DNA from: Lachnospiraceae bacterium
GTDB lineage: Bacteria > Bacillota > Clostridia > Lachnospirales > Lachnospiraceae
DNA: 64,000 nucleotides
Reading direction: 5' to 3'
NCBI GenBank assembly: GCA_014804785.1
Contig: JAAUZD010000026.1
Span: 366,357 to 430,356 of the forward strand
Shown here: positions 1 to 8,758 of the stretch, piece after piece
Layout: the number at the start of each line of letters is the position of its first letter
Numbering within the stretch: the first letter of the stretch is position 1
Notes under the pieces: model-generated
What the model was told of the DNA's origin: nothing
Database searches by the model: none
Seen by the model: only the letters and a program-made list of their open reading frames with translations
Position numbers and translations under genes: made by a program

Positions 1-1308
1 GCCATAGGTCAGATGATTCAGAACATCGATCCCAGATTTTTTAAGGTGGCGACGATGGATCAGCCTACGGAGGAAGAAAGCAGGAAGCCGTTTCTTTGCA
101 GATATTTTACCAAACTGCCGGAGGCAGGGAAATTCATGCTTCTGGATTCTGGGTGGATGGATGAAGTGACCAGAAAGTGTCTGCATGGAGAAATGAATAA
201 AAAAACCTATGAACAGCGGATTGGGAGTATCAGAAGATTCGAGAGGCAGTTGACGGATAACGGCTATCTGGTGATGAAGTTCTTCTTTCATATTAGTGAG
301 AAGGAGCAGAGGAAGCGGATAGCGGCGCTTAAGAAGGATATTGACACCAGCTGGCGTGTCAATGAGAACGACAAGTGGCAGAATAAGCATTACAAAAAAT
401 GCGAGGAAGTGTTCGGACAGTACATGGAGGACACCAATGCACCCTCTGCACCATGGTATATCATCGATTCCAAGTCAAAGAAATGGGCGGAACTACAGGT
501 ATTGGAGACGCTGACACAGGGAATCGAGATTGCAATGCAGAATAGAAATCTGGCAGTACCTCTTTTGCAGAATGTATTTCCCTTGCAGAAAATGCAGAAG
601 CTTTCTGAAATCCCCTTAGATGATAAATTTATGGAAGAGGAAGAATATAAGGAGGAGCTTGAAAGATTGCAGAAGCACTTGGGAGAGCTTCACAACCGCC
701 TATACAGAAAAAGGGTGCCTGTCATCATTGCCTATGAGGGCTGGGACGCAGCGGGAAAGGGCGGCAACATTAAGCGCATCACAGGCGCGCTGGATCCAAG
801 AGGATATGAGGTACATCCCATTGCAAGTCCGGAGCCTCATGAGAAGGCAAGGCATTATCTGTGGCGTTTCTGGACCAGGCTGCCAAAGACAGGTCATGTG
901 GCTATCTTTGACAGAACCTGGTACGGGCGCGTGATGGTAGAGCGGCTGGAAGGATTCTGCAGCGAAAATGACTGGAAGAGAGCTTACAATGAAATCAATG
1001 AGTTTGAGAAAGAGCTTCATGACTGGGGAGCAGTGATCATCAAATTCTGGGTGCAGATTGATAAGGATACTCAGCTTGCCCGTTTTACTGACAGACAGAA
1101 TACACCCGGAAAACAGTGGAAGATTACGGATGAGGACTGGCGCAACAGGGAGAAGTGGGATGAGTACGAAGTAGCGGTGAATGAGATGATTCAAAAAACC
1201 AGCACCACCTATGCACCGTGGCATATTCTGGAATCGGTAGATAAGAAGTATGCACGAATCAAAGCGCTTAAGATTGTAATTGAAGAATTGGAAAAGGTGC
1301 TTGGATAA
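1..1308 (+). CDS. Polyphosphate:AMP/ADP phosphotransferase, tandem PPK2 domains (5' partial)
   Basis: The reading frame is open from the first base, so the true start lies before the window. The protein has two PPK2 halves. The C-terminal half has a full P-loop (YEGWDAAGKGGNIKR, about visible residues 243-257), the lid-type WFRxWxR-like stretch (YLWRFWTRLPKTG) and FDRTWYGRVMVERL. The N-terminal half lacks its P-loop here because it lies upstream, but keeps CRYFTKLPEAG and DSGWMDEV. Known tandem PPK2 enzymes are around 500 aa and transfer phosphate from polyphosphate to nucleoside monophosphates. The first methionine visible in frame (base 13) is internal. A hairpin terminator follows. The substrate (AMP versus other NMP) is inferred from the two-domain architecture. 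Confidence 0.9.
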   Translation, partial: AIGQMIQNIDPRFFKVATMDQPTEEESRKPFLCRYFTKLPEAGKFMLLDSGWMDEVTRKCLHGEMNKKTYEQRIGSIRRFERQLTDNGYLVMKFFFHISEKEQRKRIAALKKDIDTSWRVNENDKWQNKHYKKCEEVFGQYMEDTNAPSAPWYIIDSKSKKWAELQVLETLTQGIEIAMQNRNLAVPLLQNVFPLQKMQKLSEIPLDDKFMEEEEYKEELERLQKHLGELHNRLYRKRVPVIIAYEGWDAAGKGGNIKRITGALDPRGYEVHPIASPEPHEKARHYLWRFWTRLPKTGHVAIFDRTWYGRVMVERLEGFCSENDWKRAYNEINEFEKELHDWGAVIIKFWVQIDKDTQLARFTDRQNTPGKQWKITDEDWRNREKWDEYEVAVNEMIQKTSTTYAPWHILESVDKKYARIKALKIVIEELEKVLG

Positions 1309-1333
1309 TAATAATTAGTTCAATTGATTGAAT

Positions 1334-1372
1334 AACGGTCAGTTCGCGAAAGCGTACTGACCGTTGTTTGTC
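1334..1372. terminator. Hairpin terminator between convergent genes
   Basis: A perfect 10-bp stem AACGGTCAGT / ACTGACCGTT (1334-1343 with 1356-1365) encloses CGC-GAAA-GCG, a GNRA tetraloop stem. A T-rich stretch follows on the plus strand. It sits between the PPK2 gene and the convergent VanW gene and may serve both. Confidence 0.8.
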
Positions 1373-1379
1373 CTATCTT

Positions 1380-2207
1380 TCATTCGGATACTTTTTCACT
1401 GATAAATGGTTCATACATCATCATAGCAGAATTTTGTACAATCAATTGTTCATCCAGCATATTGCCGTCTAAATCATATTTTTGCTGATATAATTCGTTG
1501 TGTCTGCTGTATCCGCCCCAGAATTCGCTTTTCATTTCGTGGTTCCGTTCTACGATTTCATAGTGGTATTCCGGACTGGATGACACGCGCCATTCTCCGT
1601 GGAGGTATTCATCATCCATCCATATCATAAGCTGGTATGTATCGTTTGTGTTATTCCGGATCATCAGATCTCCATGAGGATAAAAGCAGGTGGCGCCGCT
1701 GCCGAAAGGCTGTGTCCGGTTGGAATCAGGAAACACGTCATAGCTATGGCGGTGCCGTTCTGTCACGGTAAGCGGTGTATGTATGGTCATCCAGAAAATT
1801 AGGTTGGAAAGCTGGCACAGGCCGCCGCCCGTTCCGGCATGGAAGGTGCCGGACTTTAGGATCATTCCGTCTAAATAGCCCTTTCGCTTGGTGGGCTTTC
1901 CAATCAGTTTCCAATAGCTGAACACTTCACCCGGATGGAGGATGATTCCATTCACCTTGGCGGAAGCAAGTTTCAGATTTGTAACTTTGTTGTGCTGCAT
2001 CCACATATCCACATCCTTCAGTTTGCGGAAAAGAGGGGTCTTATGCGTGAAATAGATGAATGGGAGAGAGGATGAAAGCTTGGTTTTGGCAAACTGTCTA
2101 TTCATTGTGAGCCAGAGCATGTGGCGGAGAATATTGTAATATATAAGACCAAGCCTGCTCCTTAGGGCAGAACGTTTGATGGGTTTTGGCATAGCGTTAA
2201 TTTTCAT
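1380..2207 (-). CDS. VanW family protein
   Basis: 275 aa. The central part carries the VanW-family core: a GEVFSYWKLIGKPTKRKGY stretch, GGGLCQLSN and HRHSYDVFPD, followed by a basic/aromatic C-terminal region. A strong site (AAGGAGGAG) precedes the ATG at 2207. VanW homologues occur outside glycopeptide resistance clusters in many Clostridia, and their biochemical role is not established; no other van genes are nearby. A cell-envelope role is inferred only from the family. The N-terminus is basic and has no clear signal peptide. It stands alone and is convergent with the PPK2 gene. Confidence 0.85.
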   Translation of the reverse strand: MKINAMPKPIKRSALRSRLGLIYYNILRHMLWLTMNRQFAKTKLSSSLPFIYFTHKTPLFRKLKDVDMWMQHNKVTNLKLASAKVNGIILHPGEVFSYWKLIGKPTKRKGYLDGMILKSGTFHAGTGGGLCQLSNLIFWMTIHTPLTVTERHRHSYDVFPDSNRTQPFGSGATCFYPHGDLMIRNNTNDTYQLMIWMDDEYLHGEWRVSSSPEYHYEIVERNHEMKSEFWGGYSRHNELYQQKYDLDGNMLDEQLIVQNSAMMMYEPFISEKVSE

Positions 2208-2290
2208 GGCGGGCTCCTCCTTTTCGACTCTATTTTAGCAATAAACAGGAAATAGGACAAGGATTTGCCGCAAAAGGGCATTCAAAATAG

Positions 2291-2319
2291 TTGTACTTCC
2301 ATCAGAATCCATTTATAAT
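2291..2319 (+). promoter_or_regulatory. Sigma-A type promoter of the AAA-ATPase/nuclease gene
   Basis: TTGTAC (2291-2296), a 17-bp spacer, then a perfect TATAAT (2314-2319), about 75 bp before the ATG at 2396. Confidence 0.65.
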
Positions 2320-2395
2320 TAGATTAGTCGCATAAATAGACGAATCAATCGGGATATGCGGCAGTGAAACCACGTCAGGAAGAGGATGTGATTCT

Positions 2396-4105
2396 ATGGT
2401 GAGAACAGTAGCAATTGGGCATCAGGATTTTGAGACGATACGAAAAAATAACTTTTTTTACATTGATAAAACATCTTTTATACGTGAATGGTGGGATGGA
2501 GGGGATAGTGTAACTTTGATTATGCGCCCGAGACGTTTTGGCAAGACGCTCACGATGAGTATGGTGGAGCAGTTTTTTTCTGTCGGATATGCAGGACGGG
2601 GAGATTTGTTTGAAGGACTTTCTATATGGCAGCATGAAAAATACAGAGAATTGCAGGGAACCTATCCGGTTATTTCGATTAGCTTTGCCAACGTAAAAGA
2701 ATCCAGTTTGAGTATGACAAAACAGAGAATTGGTCAGATCTTGGCGGGATTATATAACAGGAATCGTTTTTTGCTGGATGGAGATTTACTCACGGAGGAA
2801 GAGAAGAGATATTTTTTAAGTATCGAAGCGGATATGAATGAGGTGACTGCCACGATGGCAATCCACAGGATGTCAGATTTTTTATGCCGCTATTATGGCA
2901 AAAAGGTCATCATTCTTTTGGATGAGTATGATACCCCCATGCAGGAAGCCTATGTGCAGGGTTATTGGGATGAGCTGATTTCTTATACAAGAGGCATGTT
3001 TAATGCAGCATTTAAAACGAATCCTTATTTGGAACGTGCAATTATGACAGGAATTACAAGGATCAGCAAGGAATCGATTTTTTCTGATTTGAATAACCTG
3101 AAGGTAGTAACCACCACATCAGAAGAGTACGAAAACGCATTTGGCTTTACGGAGAATGAGGTTTTCAATGCATTGGATGAATATGGCTTGTCGGATAAAA
3201 AGCAGGAAGTAAAATTATGGTATGATGGTTTTACCTTTGGAAATCAGGCGGATATTTATAATCCGTGGTCTATCATCAATTACTTAGATACTGAAAAGCT
3301 TCAGCCTTATTGGGCAAATACCAGCGCGAACAGTTTGGTGGGCAAGCTTCTCCGGGAAGGGAGTCCAAGCATTAAAGAGACATTTGAAGAACTTCTGCGT
3401 GGAGGAACGATGACGGCAGATATTGATGAGCAGATTGTCTATAGCCAGTTGGATCAGGATGAACAGGCGCTCTGGAGTCTTTTGCTTGCATGCGGATATC
3501 TAAAGGTAGTCAGCCTTGATGCATTTGCAGATGAATATGCAGGATGGATATCCAGATATGTGTTGGAGATTACAAATTTTGAAGTGAAAGTCATGTTCCG
3601 TAACATGATACGTAATTGGTTTGGCAGAGCGGCATCGGATTATAATGAATTTTCCAAAGCACTGTTAAAGGGAGATGTGAAGGCTATGAATGAGTACATG
3701 AACCGGGTGGCGCTTGCAACTTTCAGTTATTTTGACAGTGGGATGCGACCATCAGAATCTGCAACGCCGGAACGCTTTTACCATGGGTTTGTATTAGGAT
3801 TGATTGTAGATTTAGCAGGACGTTATGCAGTGACATCCAACCGGGAATCAGGTTTTGGACGTTATGATGTAATGCTGGAACCGCTTGCTAAAGAAGAGGA
3901 TGCAATTATTTTGGAGTTTAAGGTCATGGATCCAGAAGAAGAAAGGAATCTTGAGGATACAGCGCAGGCGGCGATCACTCAGATAAAAGAGAGGGATTAT
4001 GCAGCTCTATTGAAAGCGAAGGGAATTTCAGATGAGAAAATCAGAACGTATGGATTTGCCTTCCAGGGGAAGCAGGTTCTGATTAAAAAGGGAAATGCGG
4101 AATGA
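2396..4105 (+). CDS. AAA-ATPase-like protein with C-terminal PD-(D/E)XK nuclease domain
   Basis: 569 aa, matching the layout of the family of predicted AAA-ATPases abundant in gut Clostridia and Bacteroidetes. Near the N-terminus MRPRRFGKTLTMSM is the degenerate Walker A typical of this family, and VIILLDEYDTPMQEAY is the Walker B. The last about 130 residues resemble the PDDEXK_9 domain: YHGFVLGL, then GRYDVML and ILEFKVMD supplying the D-(E)xK residues. The site AGGAAGAGG precedes the ATG. Function is unknown; roles in mobile-element or toxin biology have been suggested for the family but nothing here proves one. It has its own promoter and ends just before the BlaI-type operator region. 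Confidence 0.85.
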   Translation: MVRTVAIGHQDFETIRKNNFFYIDKTSFIREWWDGGDSVTLIMRPRRFGKTLTMSMVEQFFSVGYAGRGDLFEGLSIWQHEKYRELQGTYPVISISFANVKESSLSMTKQRIGQILAGLYNRNRFLLDGDLLTEEEKRYFLSIEADMNEVTATMAIHRMSDFLCRYYGKKVIILLDEYDTPMQEAYVQGYWDELISYTRGMFNAAFKTNPYLERAIMTGITRISKESIFSDLNNLKVVTTTSEEYENAFGFTENEVFNALDEYGLSDKKQEVKLWYDGFTFGNQADIYNPWSIINYLDTEKLQPYWANTSANSLVGKLLREGSPSIKETFEELLRGGTMTADIDEQIVYSQLDQDEQALWSLLLACGYLKVVSLDAFADEYAGWISRYVLEITNFEVKVMFRNMIRNWFGRAASDYNEFSKALLKGDVKAMNEYMNRVALATFSYFDSGMRPSESATPERFYHGFVLGLIVDLAGRYAVTSNRESGFGRYDVMLEPLAKEEDAIILEFKVMDPEEERNLEDTAQAAITQIKERDYAALLKAKGISDEKIRTYGFAFQGKQVLIKKGNAE

Positions 4106-4118
4106 GTATGAATTGTAA

Positions 4119-4172
4119 TTGACATGATGTGACTGCTGTGATAGTCTTGATATATGGACTATTTCAGTAGTC
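4119..4172 (+). promoter_or_regulatory. Promoter and double operator of the BlaI/BlaR-like operon
   Basis: TTGACA (4119-4124) is followed after 17 bp by TAGTCT (4142-4147). Two inverted repeats, GACTGCTGTGATAGTC (4131-4146) and GACTATTTCAGTAGTC (4157-4172), cover the core promoter and the likely start point, 26 bp apart centre to centre. The same layout recurs at 6296-6346, so this is probably the binding site of the adjacent BlaI-like repressor. Confidence 0.75.
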
Positions 4173-4239
4173 ACTTGTTGCTTAAGGACAATTCGTATGA
4201 CAGATTTTACATTGAAATGCTCCGGAATGGAGGAAAGGT

Positions 4240-4605
4240 ATGGGGATAAAAATGAAATTATTTGATTCAGAACGAAAGGTAATGGAAGTGCTCTGGCGGG
4301 AGGGAGAAATGCCGGCAGGGCAGATGGTAAAGATTTTAAAGGAAGAGACGGGATGGAATAGGAACACTACCTACACGGTCATTAAAAAATGCGTGGATAA
4401 GGGTGCAATCAAAAGAGGAGAACCGGGATTTGTATGCAGTCCGCTGGTTTCCAAGCAGGAAGTGCAGGATTATGAAACGGAAGAATTGATCGACAAGATG
4501 TTTGACGGTTCAAAGGAAAAGTTTTTTGCTGCATTTTTAGACGGAAAGAAACTGTCAAAACAGGAAGTGGATCAGCTTAAAAAGTTGATTGATGACTTAA
4601 ATTGA
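4240..4605 (+). CDS. BlaI/MecI/CopY family transcriptional repressor
   Basis: 121 aa, the usual size of the family. The N-terminal winged helix is evident from FDSERKVMEVLWREGEMPAGQMVKILKEETGWNRNTTYTVIKKCVDKGAIKR, written here as a domain at about residues 7-65; the C-terminal dimerisation helices follow (about 75-120). GGAGG lies 6 nt before the ATG at 4240. It is followed 31 bp later by a BlaR-like M56 peptidase, the standard partner that inactivates the repressor by proteolysis. The double palindrome just upstream implies autoregulation, and the near-identical site at 6296-6346 suggests it also controls the downstream transporter operon. Confidence 0.92.
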   Translation: MGIKMKLFDSERKVMEVLWREGEMPAGQMVKILKEETGWNRNTTYTVIKKCVDKGAIKRGEPGFVCSPLVSKQEVQDYETEELIDKMFDGSKEKFFAAFLDGKKLSKQEVDQLKKLIDDLN

Positions 4606-4636
4606 GCAAAAGGGACAGTAGTCAGGAGGAGATGAA

Positions 4637-6157
4637 ATGAGTCTGATACAGATGAGCGCTGCGGCGGGTATTCTGATTGTGGGGATTGTTTTATTTAGGT
4701 CCCTGTTCGTGCATCGTCTGCCCAAGAAAGTGATGATACTGCTCTGGGAAATTGCAATTTTGCGCCTTTTGATTCCATTTGGCATACCGCTTCCGCTTCC
4801 AGATTTTTTGGCGGATGCGAGAAATCTGATCATCACTGAGGAAGTGTATAGCATTAAAGCAGGAATCTTTGATGAAGATTGGATTGAACTGGAAGTTTCG
4901 GAATGTGAAACGGCCTATTCCGGGCAGGCGCAGGGACCGGACTGGAATGCGGTTGCCCGGATGATTTATTTGTTTGGGACAGCAGTCATGCTGTCCGGAT
5001 CGCTTTTTCTTTATATAAGAGACAGTCAGCTTTTTAAGGAAGGACTCCCCATGCAGGATAAGGAGAAAGAAAAGCTGATTACCTTGGCAGCAATGAAAGG
5101 TAAGGATTTAAAGAGTCTAAGGAAAATAAGGTTTAAGACGTCTGACCGTACGGCAACGCCTGTGACCTATGGATGGATTCATCCGGCAATTGTCTTTCCG
5201 AAAGGACTTCATTTAAAGGAAGACGGAGAAGTGCGTTTTTGTCTGCAGCATGAACTGGTGCATATAAGGAATTATGATAATTTCAAAAAATTACTTGCCC
5301 ATCTGGCGCTGTGCATTCATTGGTTTAATCCTCTCGTGTGGGTGATGTATCTTTTATTTAACCGTGATATGGAGCTTTTATGTGATGAGACTGTAGTGCG
5401 CCGCAGCGGCGGTGAAAGACAGGATTATGCACTGACTTTGTTATCGATGGCAGCATGCAGAAATATGGGATTTCGCACCGGACTTGGCTTTGGAAAGAAC
5501 GCGGTGAAGGAGAGGATTGTAGCGGTCATGACCTTTAAAAAGACAACTTTGATCGGCATTCTGGCAGCAATCCTTGCAGTAACTGCCGCACTGACTGTAT
5601 TTATCACAAATTCAGATGAAAAATATACGATGATTACGGGAGTATTTGTTTCATCGGAAGATAATTTGGCACAGATTAATATGCCTGTTGAGGGAACAGC
5701 GATGACGGTCAGTGCGGTGGAAGATGTTCCGCTGAACTTGTCAGAATATGAATATACAGCGGATGTTGTGCTGGTGACAAATACGGTAGAAACTCAAGGC
5801 TACACAGAATATGCAGTGACTGCGCTGGAGGAATCCGCGCAGGTACAGGAGAGCGGGGGAATGACGGATAGCGTGAGAAGGACCGTGGAAGAACTGGTTG
5901 ATGAACTTGGCGTATATGGACTAAGCGCAGAGTTTACGGAAAATGATTACCAGCTTTATTATAATGGAGAACCGATTTACTTTTTTGCGGATAATAAGGC
6001 TAAAACAGGGTTTTCAGGGAGAGTTTTGGCTCAGGCTGCAGATGGTACCTACGGCGATACGGGTGTGATTACGGAACGGAATGATGACGGGGAAATCATT
6101 GGTCTTATGCAGCTTTCAATGGGGGAATCTAGGGTTTATTCGAATCTCTGGTGGTAA
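4637..6157 (+). CDS. BlaR1/MecR1-like M56 metallopeptidase, signal-sensing membrane protein
   Basis: 506 aa. Membrane segments lie at about residues 7-25, 33-55, 108-127 and 301-321. The zinc protease motif HELVH is at residues 205-209, with the downstream acidic ligand region ELLCDETVVRR. GGAGGAG precedes the ATG. The sensor after the last membrane segment is only about 180 residues and does not show the SxxK/KTG motifs of a penicillin-binding domain, so this is probably not a beta-lactam sensor. By analogy to BlaR1 it would sense something outside the cell and cleave, or trigger cleavage of, the repressor encoded just upstream. The ligand is unknown. Confidence 0.88.
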   Translation: MSLIQMSAAAGILIVGIVLFRSLFVHRLPKKVMILLWEIAILRLLIPFGIPLPLPDFLADARNLIITEEVYSIKAGIFDEDWIELEVSECETAYSGQAQGPDWNAVARMIYLFGTAVMLSGSLFLYIRDSQLFKEGLPMQDKEKEKLITLAAMKGKDLKSLRKIRFKTSDRTATPVTYGWIHPAIVFPKGLHLKEDGEVRFCLQHELVHIRNYDNFKKLLAHLALCIHWFNPLVWVMYLLFNRDMELLCDETVVRRSGGERQDYALTLLSMAACRNMGFRTGLGFGKNAVKERIVAVMTFKKTTLIGILAAILAVTAALTVFITNSDEKYTMITGVFVSSEDNLAQINMPVEGTAMTVSAVEDVPLNLSEYEYTADVVLVTNTVETQGYTEYAVTALEESAQVQESGGMTDSVRRTVEELVDELGVYGLSAEFTENDYQLYYNGEPIYFFADNKAKTGFSGRVLAQAADGTYGDTGVITERNDDGEIIGLMQLSMGESRVYSNLWW

Positions 6158-6176
6158 ATTGCATTTATAATTCTAT

Positions 6177-6211
6177 AAAAAAGTATTCTGTGAAAGCAGA
6201 GTGCTTTTTTT
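6177..6211 (+). terminator. Rho-independent terminator after the BlaR-like gene
   Basis: A 14-bp stem with two G-T wobbles (6177-6190 with 6197-6210), loop TGAAAG, and a T-run that is part of the descending arm and continues to 6211. Confidence 0.85.
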
Positions 6212-6295
6212 ATGGCAAGTATTCAGTTTTGTTTTCGATGATGATACGCAGCGGGGCGAAATGCAAGGAAAGGATAGAGATTGCAGCATATAGGA

Positions 6296-6346
6296 TTGAC
6301 ATGAAGTGACTATTGTGATAGTCTATAAAAGACTATTGCAATAGTC
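6296..6346 (+). promoter_or_regulatory. BlaI-type promoter/operator of the transporter operon
   Basis: TTGACA (6296-6301), 17 bp, TAGTCT (6319-6324), in a context nearly identical to 4119-4147. Two palindromes: GACTATTGTGATAGTC (6308-6323, one mismatch) and a perfect GACTATTGCAATAGTC (6331-6346), 23 bp apart centre to centre. The likeness to the repressor's own promoter indicates shared control. Confidence 0.78.
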
Positions 6347-6415
6347 ATATTTATTTATAAGGCAGTTTGTAAAATGTGATGATACTTGATGCAAAACAGA
6401 AGGGAGTAACGGAAA

Positions 6416-8746
6416 ATGAAACAAAAACCAGTGAAAAAACTTATGTGTCTGCTTTTGACGGCAGTAATTCTGCTTACCGCAGGATGCACGGACAGCGGCA
6501 CAATGGGAAACAGCAATGACGGTGATTCTTCTGGCAGTCAGGCAGATGCTGCCATGGGACGATATGTAGAGGAGGAGATTGACCTGTCGGAGATTTTGTG
6601 GGTGGTCAGCGGAATGAAGCAGCTTGCCGATGGAAGGCTGCTGATTACTGACCGGCAATCAGGACTGCAAGTATCGGAAGACAAGGGAGCTACATGGGCA
6701 GGTGAAAGCCATGTATGGCTTGAGGAGAAGCTGCGTACCGCCTATATCATGGATATACAGATGACGAATGACGGGACGCTGGGAATCATTTATAACGACT
6801 ATGAGGAACAGGAGTCAGAATCTGCTTTTGAACTGTCGCCAGAGTGTGCGTTGGTCAGAAAGGATGGAACGGTAGTTCCTATCACGCTGTCTCTGACGGA
6901 GGAGGAAATGTATGCTAACAGAATCTGGATGTCAGATACGGGAAGGGTATTTGTAACCACTCTGGGAGATACGATTTATGAAATAAAAGAGGACGGCAGC
7001 AGTAAATCTTATCTCACTGCGGAAGGCAGACCCATGATTTTGCGGTTCTGGAAAGATTTGATGGTCATAGACGGTTATAATTTCAAGACCCCGCTTCTTT
7101 ATGACATGGAAAAAGAAGAGTATGTAGAAGATACGGCGCTTGTAGAATTTGTGGAGAATCAATATGGAGAAAGGGGATTCAATGGAGGCAGCTGGTATGA
7201 TCTGAATTACTTCTTCGGCGAGGATGGTACTCTTTATCTGGCAGGTAAAAAAGGTTTGCACAGTCATGTGATAGGGGAGAGTAAAATAGAGCAGTTGATT
7301 GATGGGAGTTTATCTCGCCTGGGCAGTCCGCAATATGGAATGATAGATATGCTTCCGCTGGGAAATGATGAGTTTCTGGCTGTCTTTAACAGCGGCAAGT
7401 TGGTGAGGTTTTCTTTTGATCCTAATGTGCCATCCGTCCCCAGTGAAAGATTGAAATTATATAGCCTTGAGGAAAGCTACGATCTCCTTACTGCGATTTC
7501 CCTTTATCAGGTCAGTCATCCTGACGTATTTGTGGAATATGAAATCGGTATGGAAGAGGGCAGCGGTGTGACCAGAGAGGATGCACTTAAAAAGCTGAAC
7601 ACGGAAATTATGGCAGGAGAAGGACCCGATCTTCTGATGCTGGATGGACTTCCTATGGATTCCTACATAGAGAAGGGACTACTCCTTGATCTTAGCAGTA
7701 CAATAGATGAATTAGCCAAAGAAGAGGAATTATTTACAAATCTTTTTCAGGCATTTAAAAGAGAGGGCGGAACAGCTTCCGGAATTTATGTGGTTCCGGG
7801 GCAGGCTGAATTTCCTGTTATGCTGGGGAGGCAGCAATATGTTTCCGGCATGGAAGACCTTGCGTCCGTTGCAGATGAAATGGAGCTGATCCGCAGGGAT
7901 CATCCGGAAAAAGATATTCTCGGTATCTGTTCTGAAAAAGGAATCATGAAGATTTTCGGGGTGGCAAGCGCTCCTGCATGGAAAACGGAAAATGGGGAAA
8001 TTGACAAGGAAGCAGTGGCAGAATTCCTCATGCAGATGAAAAGAATTTACGAGGCTCAGATGGATGGTATTGCACAAAAAAGCATAGACAGATATGATTC
8101 CTCCGCCAGCTGGTATTTGGAGGAGTTTGGAGAAAACTGGATGTATGACCTTTCTATCTATGGAGTGAACACATTGGAATATGTAGGAGACTATACACAG
8201 TTCATGGCCGGTTTGACAACGTACCCATATGGCTATTATGATATCACCTCCGCTGCCAAGGCAAAGGGATATGAGGACACCATACTGGTGCCTATGGCGG
8301 GCCAAAGCAGAAAGGTCTTTGTACCTCAGGCAATGATGGGAATCAGTGCATCTGCTTCCGAAAAGGAATTGGCGGAAGACTTTTTAAAAGAGTTTCTTGG
8401 AAAAGATGTTCAATGTGCGCTGGGAGGATTTGCCGTCAACAGGGCGGCGCTGGATGAACTTTTTACACCAAAGGAGGAATATCTGGGGGAGAATAATCAA
8501 TATGGCTCAATGGCGATGATAGATGAAGATGGTGTGGAAGTGGACCTGGATGTCTATTTCCCTGACGAAGATGAAATTGATGTCCTGATAGGCTGGATGG
8601 AAGAAGCGGATACTCCGTATATTGAAGATACCGTGTTTGAGGAGACTGTGTTTGAAGAGGGGGCAAAATTCATACAGGGAAATCAAAGTCTGGATGAGGC
8701 TCTGGATGCCATCTGGCAGCAGCTTGCCATATACATGTCGGAATAG
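6416..8746 (+). CDS. Lipoprotein: N-terminal propeller-like region fused to an ABC solute-binding domain
   Basis: 776 aa. A signal peptide ends in the lipobox LTAGC with the lipidated Cys at residue 24. Residues about 50-340 look like a beta-propeller: a BNR/Asp-box-like SEDKGATW and repeated short strands with GDTIYEI and DGTLYLAG. From about 345 on, the sequence fits the SBP_bac_1 fold of sugar-binding proteins (GEGPDLLMLDGLPMDSYIEKGLL and onwards to a long C-terminal lobe). At 776 aa it is much longer than ordinary sugar-binding proteins of 420-450 aa. It is followed 12 bp later by two sugar-type permeases. The ligand is unknown. The fusion could bind a polymer or report on it, which is inference. 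Confidence 0.82.
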   Translation: MKQKPVKKLMCLLLTAVILLTAGCTDSGTMGNSNDGDSSGSQADAAMGRYVEEEIDLSEILWVVSGMKQLADGRLLITDRQSGLQVSEDKGATWAGESHVWLEEKLRTAYIMDIQMTNDGTLGIIYNDYEEQESESAFELSPECALVRKDGTVVPITLSLTEEEMYANRIWMSDTGRVFVTTLGDTIYEIKEDGSSKSYLTAEGRPMILRFWKDLMVIDGYNFKTPLLYDMEKEEYVEDTALVEFVENQYGERGFNGGSWYDLNYFFGEDGTLYLAGKKGLHSHVIGESKIEQLIDGSLSRLGSPQYGMIDMLPLGNDEFLAVFNSGKLVRFSFDPNVPSVPSERLKLYSLEESYDLLTAISLYQVSHPDVFVEYEIGMEEGSGVTREDALKKLNTEIMAGEGPDLLMLDGLPMDSYIEKGLLLDLSSTIDELAKEEELFTNLFQAFKREGGTASGIYVVPGQAEFPVMLGRQQYVSGMEDLASVADEMELIRRDHPEKDILGICSEKGIMKIFGVASAPAWKTENGEIDKEAVAEFLMQMKRIYEAQMDGIAQKSIDRYDSSASWYLEEFGENWMYDLSIYGVNTLEYVGDYTQFMAGLTTYPYGYYDITSAAKAKGYEDTILVPMAGQSRKVFVPQAMMGISASASEKELAEDFLKEFLGKDVQCALGGFAVNRAALDELFTPKEEYLGENNQYGSMAMIDEDGVEVDLDVYFPDEDEIDVLIGWMEEADTPYIEDTVFEETVFEEGAKFIQGNQSLDEALDAIWQQLAIYMSE

Positions 8747-8758
8747 GAGAAGTGCTTT

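Noticed and set aside
1380..2207. Glycopeptide resistance through VanW
   Set aside because: VanW homologues are common outside van clusters and no ligase variant or VanX-like gene is here; ddl has the D-Ala-type loop.
4240..6157. Beta-lactam resistance pair
   Set aside because: The sensor lacks penicillin-binding motifs and there is no beta-lactamase or PBP gene in the co-regulated operon.
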